NCBI GenBank assembly: GCA_027493675.1
Contig: JAOSKI010000044.1
Location: forward strand, 62,001-126,000
Length of the DNA: 64,000 nt
Origin: Microthrixaceae bacterium
GTDB taxonomy: Bacteria; Actinomycetota; Acidimicrobiia; Acidimicrobiales; Microtrichaceae
Reading direction: 5' to 3'
Shown here piece by piece: positions 18,325 to 28,754 of the stretch. The translations under genes were made by a program, and so were the position numbers. Every line of letters starts with the position of its first letter. Position 1 is the stretch's first letter. The notes under the pieces were generated by a model. It worked only from the letters and a program-made list of their open reading frames with translations. It was not told where the DNA came from and searched no databases.

Positions 18325-21300
18325 TCAGCGAGGCCGCTGGGCGTAGAGGGCGGCCGGGTCGGTGTGGCGCGACCGTGGCCCTCCGAGGTTCGCCAGCAGG
18401 AGGTCGAGGCGGTGCCTGCCGGCGGGGATCCGGTACGCCTCGAATGCCTCCGCCCCCAGCGAGGACTGGCCGAGCCCACGTTGGGCGACATCCACCGACA
18501 ACCAGGTGGCGGCGGCATCGCCCAACGGTGTCAAGTCACCGGTGTGCATCGCAGAGAAGAGCTCGGCGTCGCTGTGATGCCGTGCGGAGAACCCGACACC
18601 GGCAACACCGGGTTCCCTGTGAGCCCGGGACGGTCCTGCGACCACCAGCAGGCCCGGACCGTCGCGGCGGGTCCGCACGGCCACCCAACGCAGGCCGGTG
18701 TGGTGGCCGTGCTCCTGGGGCATGCCGTAGTCGACGTACTGCTCCGACACCGTGGAGCGCCACCGGCCCGCCACGGCACCCGAACGACGGTCGGGGTAGC
18801 AGTCGAGCGGGCCGTCCGCGAAGAACTCCAGGTACTCCAGCGATGCCGGCAGCTCCCAGGTGACCCCTAGCCGCGGAGGGTCGGCCAACTCAGCAGGGAG
18901 AACGAAGTCGACCACGAGGCGCTGCCAACCACCACCCGCGTCGGACAAGGTGGCAGCCACCTGCAGCGGCGCCACATCCGCCGCTGGTTGCAGAAGCCCG
19001 TCATCGGAGTTCCACGTGCAACGGTCGAGTCCCAGATCGTCGACCCAACGAGCGAGCGAACCGTTGAGCCCTCTCATCCAGCCTGCTGCGATGCCGTCGT
19101 TGTCGGTGAGCGCGCGGAACACCGTCGGGGTGAACCCGAGCGGTGTGAACCCGCCGAGGTGCCGGGCGGCAGATGAGGGCGGCGGCGCCGGTGTCGTCTC
19201 TGCCGGTCTCACCTTGGTCGGGGCGGGACGGCCCTCGACGGCGAACTGCTCGCATCCGAGAGTGAAGCCCTTGGGTGCCCAGGGCATTCGCGCTGCGGTG
19301 GCCCAGCGCACGGTCAGGTGCATCTCCGCACCGGGGGCTCCAGGCCACGGCGCCATCGCAGGACCCTGCGAAGCGAACCGCGCGGCGCGATCGGCCGCGC
19401 CGGCAGATCCCCGCCCGCGACAACCTCACCGTCGGCACACAGCTCCCAACTCCCCTGCAGATCGGAGGTGTCGGTGAACCATCGTTGGTTGGTGAGCTCC
19501 ACCTCGGCCCGGCCGGGTTCGGCGGCGAGCAGCCGGGCGCGCACTGGGCGGCTCCATGTGGCGCACCTCTGCAAGCACCGGGTGCGGGTTGCGGTCCGCG
19601 CCGACGAGTCCGTCGAGTACGAAGTTGCCCCCTCGTGGGTCGTCGGTGAAGTCGCCCGCGTAGCCCCAGCTCGGCGCGCCGGATGGTCCAGTATCGCCGC
19701 TCGGGACCGGGATCCCGTGTTCGCACCACTCCCAAATGAAGCCTCCCTGAAGGCCTTCATGTGCCTCGAAGGCATCGTCGTAGTCGACCAGGGAACCACA
19801 CGCGTTGCCCATGGCATGGGAGTATTCGCACAGGATCAACGGACGCCGCGGGTCGGCCGCCCGCCGCTTCCATGCCACGATCTCCTCCACGGATGTGTAC
19901 ATGGGGCACACGACGTCGCTGACCGGGGCCGGCGCGCCGAGGTCGTACATGAAAGGACCTTCGTAGTGCAGCGGGCGGCTGGGATCGAAGCGGCGCAGAG
20001 CGCCCGCCGCGGCATCGTGCGCCCGGCCGTAACCCGCCTCGTTGCCGAGCGACCACAGGATCAGGCTCGGGTGGTGCACGTCCCGCTCGGCCATGCGCAT
20101 CACCCTGGCCATCACCGGCGTCGAAGCGGCCGTCATGGCACAACGACCACTGCCGGGCGTGGCTCTCCACGTTGGCCTCATCGATCACGTACAGGCCGAG
20201 CTCGTCGCAGAGCTCCGCGAAGTGCTCGGCGTGCGGATAGTGCGCAGCGCGCACAGCATTCAGGTTGGCCGCCTTGATCATCACGAGATCGGCACGGGTG
20301 TGCTCCACACTCACCGCCCTGCCGCGCAACGGATCGTGCTCGTGCATGTTCACGCCACGTAGCAGCACCGGTGCCCCCGTTGATCAGCAACCGGCGGTCC
20401 CGCACCTCCACCGTGCGGAAGCCGACTCGCAGCGCTCCCACCTCGACGGGCGATCCACCCGGGTCCGCGAGGGTGACCACCACCCGGTAGAGCGCCGGGT
20501 CCTCAGCCGACCACGGCGTGATCTCCGGCACCTCCAGGCGTGTTCGCACACGTCCCGACTCGGTGAACATCGCGCCCACGAGTTGGGCGAACAGGTCGGA
20601 GTCGTCCCAATGGGGGAACCTCCAGATCCGTGCTCGACGCCAGTTCACGGCCACGCAGCGTCTCCACACGCACAGCCGCGGTCCAGCCTGCCTCAGTGCA
20701 CCCGGGTCCCTCCACCAGTAGGTCGACGTCGAGGATCCCGGTGACCGGCGTCCCGGCACGCCGGGGTGCACCCGCGACAAGCCCACCGGTGATCTTGGCC
20801 GTCGCCACATGGGTTGCAGCCGTGCTGTAGAGAGCGACGCTGCGTTGCAGTCCCCCGTGGAACCACTGGTCCTGGTCCTCTAGCCAGGTCCCCGCGGACC
20901 AGCGGGGCACCACCACGGCAAGCGTGTGGGACCGACCCGGCTGCACCAACGACGTCAGGTCGAACTCACACGACAGCCGGCTGTCTGTGCCGAAACCAAC
21001 GTAGGCGCCGTCGAGGTACACCATGGCCATCGACTCCGCTGAACCCACATGCAGCACCACCCGACGGCCGGCCCAGTCGGCGGGCACGTCGATCGTGCGC
21101 CGGTACACCGCCGTTGGGTTGTCCTCAGGGACTGCCGGGGTTCGCCCGCGAACGGCATCGCGACGTTGGTGTAGATCGGCTGTCCGGGCCCCTGGGGTGG
21201 TCCACGCGCCTGGCACCGTCGCGATGGATGCGAGCGCCCCGGCACCCAGGTGCGTCGCCTTGAGTGCCTCGGGCCGCGCGAGGAGTTCGAAGTCCCATTC

Positions 21301-21525
21301 ACCGTCAAGGGACATCCACCACGGCGACTCGGACCGGCCCCCGCCGTCACGCTCCGACGCACCCGCCGAAGCCGCGCGGGCGGTGCGGATGTCAGGACAT
21401 GTGACCCAGCCGGCGGGACGTACAGGAAGGCGATTGAGTGACAGCGCGCCCGGATCCTTCCAAGGACTGCCTGCCAGCAGTGACGGCGACGCTACAGCGG
21501 AGCGCGCGGAGCCGATCCCGATCAC
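18325..21525 (-). CDS. lacZ: Beta-galactosidase, glycoside hydrolase family 2 (multiply frameshifted)
   Basis: About 1066 codons, the size of LacZ-type enzymes. It starts with a GTG that overlaps the stop of the upstream gene (GTGA). Order: SLNRLPVRP N terminus, sugar-binding domain (WWMSLDGEWDFELLARPEA, VPEDNPTAVYRRTIDVP, WLEDQDQWFHGGLQRSV), Ig-like domain, and TIM barrel with LLRGVNMHEHDP and RAAHYPHAEHFAELCDELG. The acid/base glutamate is in WSLGNEAGYG (about 20040) and the nucleophile glutamate in LCEYSHAMGN (about 19825). The C-terminal beta-sandwich ends at DPAALYAQRPR. Frame changes occur near 21165, 21135, 20630, 20370, 20150, 19560 and 19370. No signal peptide, so probably cytoplasmic hydrolysis of galactosides. 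Confidence 0.88.
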
Positions 21526-22715
21526 GCCACCACGAGCGCGACACCGAGACCCGAGGCGTCGACGCGTAGGTCGTCCACGTTCACACCCAGTCTGGTTCCG
21601 CCACTTCCACCGAGAGGGAACTCGAGGCGCTTGGGCAGCCGATATCGGATGGGCGCCATCGACCACAGCTCGCCCAGGCGCCGATTGAAGTCGTTCACGA
21701 ACGACGGCACCAACGTCGGCAACTCAACCCACGCCGATGCGAGCGACACCTCGACGCGACCACCCCGCAGGTTGACCGATACATCGGTACGGAGCCTGGA
21801 ACGGATGTCCGGGAAGCGGTCCGAGACCAACCTCGGTTGGCGGAACCCCGCGGCAATCCGGCGATCCTCCAAGTCGATGTCGATCTCCACAGGCAACGGC
21901 ACCTCCCCCAGCGCCGACTCGAGGAGCCGGGTCGCCATGTGGTCCACTCCGCTGGTGGCAAGGCTGAGCGCAGCACGGTGCCCCGAGATGGGAACCGGAA
22001 CCGCGCGGCCCCGAACCCGCTCCGTCGCGGGCAGGCCGATCGAGACCATCCCCGATGACACGCGCATCCCCTCGCCGAGATCCACTCCCAACTCCAACAA
22101 CACCGAACCCACGTCGGAGCCGAGATCCAGCCCGACAGTCTCCTTGGCCTCACCCAAGCCGGCGAAGAGCTCCTCTCCCACTGCTGCGAACATCACCGAG
22201 GTCATGCTCAGGATGCCTTCCCAGACATCGGGGTCCACACCCTCGGGCACCTCCGCGTCGTGGTCCACATCCAACGAGAGCAGCTCGGCTCCTCGCACGT
22301 TGAGCCCGAACGACACACTGTGGTCGTCGTTGACCCGTGCAAAGGGGTCACAGAGCGCGAGGAGTCTCACCGGAAGCGGTGCGGGAGGGGCCGGCATTCC
22401 AAGAGCCTCCCCCGACAGCGTGGCGCCCTCGTAGTCGGAACCACGCGCGGACACCTCGCCGAAGCCCGTCGCGGTCACCCTTGCCCGCCCGTCGTCCTCG
22501 CCGCGACATTGGAAACGCACCCCGGTGACGGTCAGGGCCATGCGGAGCACCACCTCACCCATCGCCGGCAGGTTGATCTGCTGCTCGACGGGGTCCATCG
22601 ACACACCGTCGCCGATGGCAGCCTCCACCAGGTCGTTCAGCAGGTCCTCGGTGACCGCGGCCCAGATCGCCCAGCGGCGACGACCGGGGCGACCGGCGGT
22701 TGAAGGTTCAGCCAT
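21522..22715 (-). CDS. Hypothetical protein, beta-rich, coupled to lacZ
   Basis: 397 residues in one intact frame from MAEPSTAGRPGRRRWAIWAA. I do not recognise a named domain. The sequence is acidic and strand-rich, with many valine-alternating stretches (VVLRMALTVTGVRFQCRGED, RTDVSVNLRGGRVEVSLASA) and no transmembrane helix or signal peptide. Segments near residues 65-110 and 330-397 look like repeated beta-sandwich edges, and the end GGTRLGVNVDDLRVDASGLG resembles DUF2993/LmeA-like lipid-binding proteins. Its stop overlaps the lacZ start by 4 bases, so the two are translationally coupled. Function is not assigned. Confidence 0.6.
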   Translation of the reverse strand: MAEPSTAGRPGRRRWAIWAAVTEDLLNDLVEAAIGDGVSMDPVEQQINLPAMGEVVLRMALTVTGVRFQCRGEDDGRARVTATGFGEVSARGSDYEGATLSGEALGMPAPPAPLPVRLLALCDPFARVNDDHSVSFGLNVRGAELLSLDVDHDAEVPEGVDPDVWEGILSMTSVMFAAVGEELFAGLGEAKETVGLDLGSDVGSVLLELGVDLGEGMRVSSGMVSIGLPATERVRGRAVPVPISGHRAALSLATSGVDHMATRLLESALGEVPLPVEIDIDLEDRRIAAGFRQPRLVSDRFPDIRSRLRTDVSVNLRGGRVEVSLASAWVELPTLVPSFVNDFNRRLGELWSMAPIRYRLPKRLEFPLGGSGGTRLGVNVDDLRVDASGLGVALVVA

Positions 22716-22779
22716 AGGCCTCTGGTCCAGCCCACGACAGGCTCGGGAGGGAAAGGATCCTGCGCGGAACCCGCGCAAA

Positions 22780-22838
22780 CCAGCGAACTGTCCGGTCTCA
22801 ACCGCGAAACCCGCGCTCCACACCGGACAGTTCGCTGG
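22780..22838. repeat. 17-bp inverted repeat between divergent genes
   Basis: CCAGCGAACTGTCCGGT (22780-22796) and its exact reverse complement (22822-22838) flank a 25-base loop rich in CGCG. It sits between the divergent starts of the hypothetical gene and the PGPGW membrane protein gene, so it is more likely an operator or a REP-like element than a terminator. Confidence 0.6.
22802..22830 (+). repeat. 29-bp dispersed repeat, copy 2
   Basis: Nearly identical to 10460-10488 (two differences). Here it forms the loop and part of the right arm of the inverted repeat 22780-22838. Confidence 0.6.
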
Positions 22839-22910
22839 GGATGTGGGGGTAAGGGGGCGGACGGGGCACGGGCTGCCGTGGCCGTCACACCCCGTGGGTG
22901 CCACACTCGG

Positions 22911-23363
22911 GTGGTGGATCCACACGAATCCAAGCAGCACGACCACGCCCTGCACATGCACGAAGCCGCCAGGCAGGTGCACGAGGCCGCCCTGGAGGCC
23001 GAGCGGGCGACCGGTCGCCACGAGGAGACCATCGAAGAGGCCGAGCGAAGCCTGGCCCTGCGGGTCGCACGCGCATTGGGCGGGTTCGCCCTCGTGGGCA
23101 TCGGGATCGCGCTGCTTCCACTGCCGGGCCCGGGCTGGGTCGCGATCATCATCGGCCTGTCGCTGCTGCCGTTCAGTTGGGCGGAGCGGACCATCGGCCT
23201 GATCCGACGTCGCATCCCCGGCATTCCCGAGGACGGAGCCATCCCGGTGCACACCTGGATCATCATGGGGCTCATCGTGGCCGCAACCACGACGGTGTCG
23301 ATCCTGTTCGGCAAGCAGATCGGGAACTGGACCGCTGAGGTTTGGTCCAACCTGTGGAGCTGA
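22911..23363 (+). CDS. TIGR02611-family transmembrane protein (PGPGW)
   Basis: About 150 residues from a GTG (VVDPHESKQHDHALHMHEAA). A charged helical N terminus is followed by two membrane segments around the hallmark LLPLPGPGWVAIIIGLSLLP (about 65-85) and a third near the C terminus (WIIMGLIVAATTTVSILFG). PGPGW proteins are widespread actinobacterial membrane proteins of unknown function. The start is uncertain: an in-frame ATG at 22878 would extend the protein, but the GTG sits closer to the conserved region. It converges with the metalloprotease-like gene. Confidence 0.75.
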   Translation: MVDPHESKQHDHALHMHEAARQVHEAALEAERATGRHEETIEEAERSLALRVARALGGFALVGIGIALLPLPGPGWVAIIIGLSLLPFSWAERTIGLIRRRIPGIPEDGAIPVHTWIIMGLIVAATTTVSILFGKQIGNWTAEVWSNLWS

Positions 23364-23397
23364 CAAGCGCAGCCCCCCCGGCAACTCGACGTCGCGG

Positions 23398-25274
23398 CTA
23401 CTTCACCGAGTGGGTACGACAGTCGAGGCGGTACCAAGCACCGGTGTTCGCATCCTTCGCGTCGAAGCACACCTTGTGCTTCCCGGGAGGCAGCTTGCGA
23501 GGAAGACCAGAGCCTCGCGACGGTTCCACCCGGTGACCTTCGGCATGTCGGCCCAGCGGTAGTTCCAGCCGTACTCACGGTTGACCACACCGGGGATCAC
23601 CACGCGCATGCGCGTCGGGCCACCCGTGTCGGGATCGATCGCCCAGGCCAGCATCCCGTACCCCCTCCCGTCGGTCAACGAGAGCACCATCCGCCCCACC
23701 GGCGCGCGGTTCGGTTTCGGGGCAGGAGGAGGCTTCGGTGTCGGCTTCGGTGTCGGCGTCGGGGGCGGGACGGTCACGTTCACCGAGACCGCGGCGCCGT
23801 AGACGTCTCCGTAGGGTGAATGGGGTGTGACCCTGATCACGTGGTCACCTGCAGGCGAAGCGAGCGTGAGGCTCAGCGACGTCGTGTTCACCGAGCGCGC
23901 ACCCACGATCTCGACCCGGTAGTGGCTCGCTCCGAAGCACGAGGCGGTGCCGGAATGACTCACACGGACCGCACCGGGGGATGCCGTCACGGTGAGGCCC
24001 ACCACGGCTCTGGGAGGCTGAACGACATCCCAACCCCGAAGGTAGGCGCTGTCTGCGGTGTTCCAGTGGTCGCACAGGTACTGGCCGACGGTGGGATCGG
24101 TGTTGAAGTAGTCGTCGTTGCCGCAGTCGAAGCGCGCCTGGTCCGCCGTCGAGGGACACACGTAGCGCATGCCCGGTCCGTAGCACATGAGGTCGTACTC
24201 GTCGTCGCAGTGACCGTCGTTCGCGTAGTTCGGCGCGGTCGGCTGCACCGCCCCGAGGGTGTGCATCAGCTCGTGCGCCGGCACCGAGCCGCCACCGTTG
24301 ATGTCCCAGCAGCGATCGTCGACGGCGGCACGGGTTCCGTAGAGGTTGTCGTTCGGATCGTCGGTTCCGAGAGGGTCGTCGTCGTGGTAGCTCTCACCCA
24401 GACCACATGTGCTCGGGCGGGGACCGCCCGGCGAGGACGGTTGGAGGATCTCTCCTTCGGTCCACACGATGTGCTTGACGGTCCCCACGCCCACGGCCGG
24501 AACCGCTCCCTGGGCCTGCAGGTCGGCCATGAGTGCGTCGAAGTCGGTGGACCCGGTGGTGATGCGGGCCGTGCGCAACACGACCCGACAACCGGATGCG
24601 CCGTTGTTCGTGACCCAGCGGACCCTGCGTGAGCCACCGGTGCGCTCGGCGGACTCCGAGAACGCCTGGTCGACGTTCGCCAACGAGTCGGAGATGATCT
24701 GCACGACCGCAGGGTTCGGCACCGCACCCGTGTACGCGTAGACGGGCCGCACGCGGTAGCCGTCGGTGCCGGTTCCCTCACACACCTGGCTGTGATGATC
24801 CAGGACCTCCGACGCCACCGCCGCCGACGCCGTCGCAGCATCTGCCGCCGACCCACCGACGGGATGTGACGGCACCTCCGGACCCAAGGCACCCGCATCG
24901 ACGGTCCCTTCGGCCACCACGCGCCGTCGCAGGCACACCGACACCCCCGAGTCGTCGGCACATCTGCCCTGCACCGCTGAGGCGGACCGCTCCAGGGCCG
25001 ACAGCGCCTCCACGCGAGCCACCTCGCTGGAGCGCAGGAAGTCCGCGGTCGGCACCACGCGACGCGCCGAGTCGAGTGCAGCGGATGCGAGCGCCTTGGC
25101 GACGCCCGGTGTGCCTGGTGTGCCCGGTGCATCCGGTCCGGTCGGTGATGGAGGCGGCGGCGTCGCGACGACGGCGCCCGCGCTCATGGGCGACAGCACC
25201 ACGGCGGCCCCCACGGCACAGGCGACCACGAACCGGATCCACGTACCCCCTCCGACGGTCCCGCATCTCCGCAT
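23398..25274 (-). CDS. Secreted zinc metalloprotease-like protein (frameshifted near the end)
   Basis: About 626 codons. The N terminus has a signal peptide (FVVACAVGAAVVLSPMSAGA, about 15-34) and then a Pro/Gly-rich spacer. The central domain carries SVPAHELMHTLGAVQ near residue 328, a metzincin-like HExxHxxG with glutamine where the third zinc histidine is usual, followed by NDGHCDDEYDLMCYGPG with a possible alternative histidine ligand and a Met-turn. A fibronectin-like region and a proline/lysine-rich linker (PPPTPTPKPTPKPPP) precede a C-terminal beta-domain. A frame change near 23505 restores the ending KHKVCFDAKDANTGAWY. Exported peptidase or peptidase-like adhesin; substrate unknown. 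Confidence 0.72.
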
Positions 25275-25308
25275 GCCCGAACGCTACATGCACTACTCTG
25301 ACCGTGCC

Positions 25309-26310
25309 ATGACCTCGTTCCCGCCGGCGGTGATGCACACGCTCCCCGGAACCCACGACCCCGCGGGGCCGGCGGAACCGCCGATACACCTGGCGGTCCA
25401 CGAGCAGGGCGACGGTGCGGATCACCCCGCAGTCGTGTTGTGCCACGGGTTCCCCGAACTCGCCTACTCCTGGCGCCACCAGCTACCGGTCATCGCGGAT
25501 GCGGGCTTCCGGGCGGTCGCACCCGACCAGCGCGGCTTCGGCGCGTCGTCGGCTCCCGAGGAGGTCTCCGCATACGGGCTGGGGCAGCTCTGCGGCGACA
25601 TGGCGGATCTGCTCGACGTGTTGGAGATCGATCGCGCGGTGTTCGTGGGCCACGACTGGGGTGGATTCGTCGCATGGGCGATGCCTACGCTCCATCCCGA
25701 GCGTGTCGCCGGGGTGGCGGGGATCTGCACGCCCTACACGCCGTTCCCGGGAACCGACTACCTGCGCTCCGTCTTCGGCGACGACGAGAGGATGTACATG
25801 CTGTGGTTCCAGGAACCCGGCGTGGCCGAGTCGGTCATGGACCAGCGGGTACGCCAGATCTTCGAGAAGCTCATGGTCGCAGGTGTCGACCCGGCGATCC
25901 TGACCGAAGCAGGCCTGGGCCGCGAGGGTGGGATGGACTTCAACCCGTTCCGCAACATCGACGAGCTCGAGCCCATGGGTGAACCGGTGGCCACACCCGA
26001 GGAGCTGAACCACTACGTGGAGACCTTCGAGCGAACCGGGTTCGCCGGCGGTATCAACTGGTACCGCAACATCGACGCGAATGCGCGGGCCTACCCCGAC
26101 GTCGGGACCAGACCCCTCGACCTACCGACGCTGATGATCACCGCCGAATGGGATCCCGCGCTGCCACCGTCGCTGGCGGACGGCATGGGATCGGTGTGCT
26201 CGGATCTGGAGACGCACATGGTCTCCCACGCCGGCCACTGGGTCCCCCAGGAGAGACCCGAGGAGGTCGGTGCCCTGCTGGCGGACTGGCTGGTGCGCCG
26301 GTTCTCCTGA
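25309..26310 (+). CDS. Alpha/beta hydrolase, epoxide-hydrolase-like
   Basis: 334 residues in one frame from ATG 25309. HGFPE (46-50) is the oxyanion-hole motif of epoxide hydrolases and haloalkane dehalogenases. The nucleophile is aspartate 116 in VFVGHDWGGF, the acid is in ITAEWDPALP, and the histidine in SHAGHWVPQERPEEV. A tyrosine in GINWYRNID suits an epoxide-polarising residue. Hydrolysis of an epoxide to a diol is the most likely reaction. The start lies 34 bases from the divergent metalloprotease gene, so the promoters overlap. Confidence 0.85.
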   Translation: MTSFPPAVMHTLPGTHDPAGPAEPPIHLAVHEQGDGADHPAVVLCHGFPELAYSWRHQLPVIADAGFRAVAPDQRGFGASSAPEEVSAYGLGQLCGDMADLLDVLEIDRAVFVGHDWGGFVAWAMPTLHPERVAGVAGICTPYTPFPGTDYLRSVFGDDERMYMLWFQEPGVAESVMDQRVRQIFEKLMVAGVDPAILTEAGLGREGGMDFNPFRNIDELEPMGEPVATPEELNHYVETFERTGFAGGINWYRNIDANARAYPDVGTRPLDLPTLMITAEWDPALPPSLADGMGSVCSDLETHMVSHAGHWVPQERPEEVGALLADWLVRRFS

Positions 26311-26388
26311 GCCGCCCCGGACGCCGCGATCAAACCGCTCAGACGACGTTCTATGGTGGCGCTCCCACAGCGAAGGAGCAACAGAACC

Positions 26389-26904
26389 ATGAGCCTCAAC
26401 GTCGGCGACCCTGCACCGGACTTCACCCTGGGTGACACCGAGGGGAACCAGATCACCCTGTCGTCCTACAAGGGCGACAGGTCCGTGACCCTGGTCTTCA
26501 TCCCGTTCGCCTTCACCGGTGTCTGCAAGGGCGAGCTGTGCGAGCTGCGAGACAACCTGAACACGTTCTCCAGCGCCGACAACGAGGTGCTCGCGATCAC
26601 CTGTGACCGCGCACCGAGCCTGGCGGAGTGGAAGCGACAGGAGGGATTCAACTTCCCGCTGCTGTCCGACGGTTGGCCACACGGCGAGGTCGCCAAGGCC
26701 TACGGATGCTTCAACGCCGACCTCGGTTGCGCCGAACGGCTCACCGTGGTGGTGGACCGCGACGGCAACATCGCGGACAGCTTCGCGTCCGGTGGCCTCG
26801 GTGAGGCACGGCCCCTCACGAGCTACACCGAGGCCCTGGCGAAGCTTCTGATCATCGTCGGGTCAGCGCCCGCGCCTCCACCACATCTGCGAGGATCTCC
26901 CTGA
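26389..26904 (+). CDS. Peroxiredoxin, AhpE-like
   Basis: Thiol peroxidase. MSLNVGDPAPDFTLGDTEGN starts the thioredoxin fold. The peroxidatic cysteine is C46 in PFAFTGVC, and a second cysteine five residues on (KGELCELRD, C51) may resolve it. LTVVVDRDGNIADSF and SYTEALAKLL complete the fold. The preferred start is the ATG after GGAGCAACAGAACC. The last 17 codons run into the convergent glycosyltransferase gene (52-base overlap) and lack family resemblance; the natural stop may be lost by an indel just after AKLL (about 26852). The protein detoxifies H2O2 or organic peroxides in the cytoplasm. Confidence 0.88.
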   Translation: MSLNVGDPAPDFTLGDTEGNQITLSSYKGDRSVTLVFIPFAFTGVCKGELCELRDNLNTFSSADNEVLAITCDRAPSLAEWKRQEGFNFPLLSDGWPHGEVAKAYGCFNADLGCAERLTVVVDRDGNIADSFASGGLGEARPLTSYTEALAKLLIIVGSAPAPPPHLRGSP

Positions 26905-28005
26905 GCTCCGCGGTGCGCCGGGGCCAACCGAAGCGCTCGGCACACCACCGCGCACCGCGTTCGCCCATCGCGTGACGTCGGTCCGCATCGACCAGCAGGT
27001 CGCTGACCGCCTCGCCCACGGAGGCGGCGTCGGTGCCGTCCACGAGCAACCCGGTCTCGCCGTCGCGAACCGCGTCAGGCACACCCCCGATGCCCCCTGC
27101 AACCACGGGCACACCCACGGCCTGGGCCTGGATGAACACGATCCCGAACGCCTCCACCTCGCGTCCGCCATGGCGTTCCCTGCACGGCATGGCGAACACA
27201 TCCCCCGCCGCGAAGTGGGCGGGGAGCTCGGCATCGGGGACCTGGCCGGTGAAGGTCACCCACTCGGCCACACCACGGTCCACCGCACGCCGGGTGAGAG
27301 CCTCGCGATGCGGTCCATCACCCACGATCATCAGCCGCGTTCCCGCGGACCGTGCGCCACAGCTTCAGTGAGTCGATGAGCACGTCCTGGCCCTTTCGCT
27401 CCACCAGACGCGACACGCACACGACCAGCGGATCCCCACCGATGCCCCAACGCCTCCGAACCGCGGATCCGTCGATGCCGGCGTGAAACTCCCCGGGATC
27501 CACCGCCGGCGCAAGCATGTGATGGCTCGGATGGCTGCCGAAAGCGGGCTCGAGGATCTCGCGGCACCACTGCGATACGTAGGTGAGGGCATCGAGGCGT
27601 GACCCGATGGCCCGCAGCGCCCGGGAACCCGCAGGCAGACGTGTTGCGCTCACCTCGAGTCCGTGGGTGAAGCCCACCGTCGGCAGCACCGGTGCGCCTG
27701 GCGATGGACCAGGCGAGGAACCCCAGAGGGAACGCCGCTCCGAAGACCACGACGTCGGCGTGCATACGCTCGACCAGACGCACTGAGCGGCGGGCCACCC
27801 GGGGCGACGGCAACAGCACCGAGGTTCGCTCGCGAACCACGTCGTAGGGGGCGTCGCGGTCGTGCTCGGAGGCACCGGGCGAGGTCGACCCCAGCAGCAC
27901 CACCTCGTCACCGGCGGCGACCAGGCCCCGGCAGAGCCGATCCACGTAGTACTGGATGCCACCCACCCTCGGTGGAAGGTCGTTGGTGATCACGAGGATC
28001 CGCAT
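26852..28005 (-). CDS. GT4 glycosyltransferase, PimB-like (frameshifted)
   Basis: About 384 codons. N-terminal GT-B domain: MRILVITNDLPPRVGGIQYY with the GG acceptor loop and HADVVVFGAAFPLGFLAW. After a frame change near 27695 comes GFTHGLEVSATRLPAGSRAL. The nucleotide-sugar domain has DPLVVCVSRLVERKGQDVLI, and after a change near 27340 LMIVGDGPHREAL. The EX7E region reads EAFGIVFIQ, with glutamine at the second glutamate position. The family adds mannose or glucose to phosphatidylinositol or similar lipids at the cytoplasmic membrane face. The start overlaps the upstream stop (TGATG), so it is translationally coupled to the hypothetical gene at 28005-28644. Confidence 0.82.
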
Positions 28006-28644
28006 CAACCCTCCAGGGTGAACAACTCCGGGGCCACGGGGCAGTCGAGCTCCGCCGGCGCCGCGACGGGGACGGGACCGAACGGACCCACCACATGGGT
28101 GAACTCCGACAGCTCGACGAACACCGCCCGCGTCCCGTGATGCGTCGTCTGCATCCGTCGCGCGCACGAGAGCGCCCCACATCGGTTCGCACAGCGCCGT
28201 GCCCACGCCGGCGACCAACCAGCGCTGCACCCCCGAGGTGCTCCATCAGGCTCACCCGGCACCCAGGCGAGCGGCTCGCCGAGCAGTGCCATGGTGTCGC
28301 TGTGAGCGCGTGCGTGCAGCACCTCGACAGGTGCCTGGCCACCGAGGTGCCCGGATGAACACTCCCCCAGCGCGTACGAGAGCGCCGCCTCGGTGGGATC
28401 GCCCTCGAGCATCGCGATCGTCTGCTGTGCAGCGGCCCAGGGGTCGGCGGTGGTCAACAGACGTGCACACGCCCACCAAAGCGGCCCACACCGGGTTGGC
28501 GCGCCAGGACCTGCGACACGCCGCCACCAACGCTGCCGGTTGGTCGGCAAAAGCTGCCAGCGCGGCCGCGGCCTCGACAGCCAGGAGTCGGTCGTCCACT
28601 CCCCGGGCCCGGGCGACGAATCGGAGCCTTTCGATGGGGTGCAC
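28005..28644 (-). CDS. Hypothetical protein coupled to glycosyltransferase (frameshifted)
   Basis: Begins at GTG 28644 (HPIERLRFVARARGVDDRLL) and changes frame two or three times (near 28465, 28230 and 28150). The reassembled protein of about 213 codons is alanine-rich and helical: EAAAALAAFADQPAALVAA, ALSYALGECSSGHLGGQAPV, QRWLVAGVGTALCEPMWGAL, then FVELSEFTHVVGPFGPVPVA. I do not recognise the family; an eIF2B-like or nucleotide-sugar-phosphatase-like helical repeat is possible but unproven. Its stop overlaps the start of the glycosyltransferase gene, so the two products probably act together. Confidence 0.55.
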
Positions 28645-28754
28645 CGGCCCAAGCCTAGAGGCCGCGTCCGGCGGCCACGCCCCGACGCACCCATGGCCCG
28701 TCCACGCGAGTCCAACTGTGGGCGTCGGTCGGCACCGCGCTATCGTCGCCGGGC

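Noticed and set aside
22780-22838. Reading the inverted repeat as a terminator.
   Set aside because: It lies between two divergent starts, not after a stop codon.
21522-23384. A 620-codon minus-strand frame extending the hypothetical protein upstream.
   Set aside because: The extra N-terminal part is antisense to the PGPGW gene and has no family features; MAEPSTAGRP at 22715 is a natural start.
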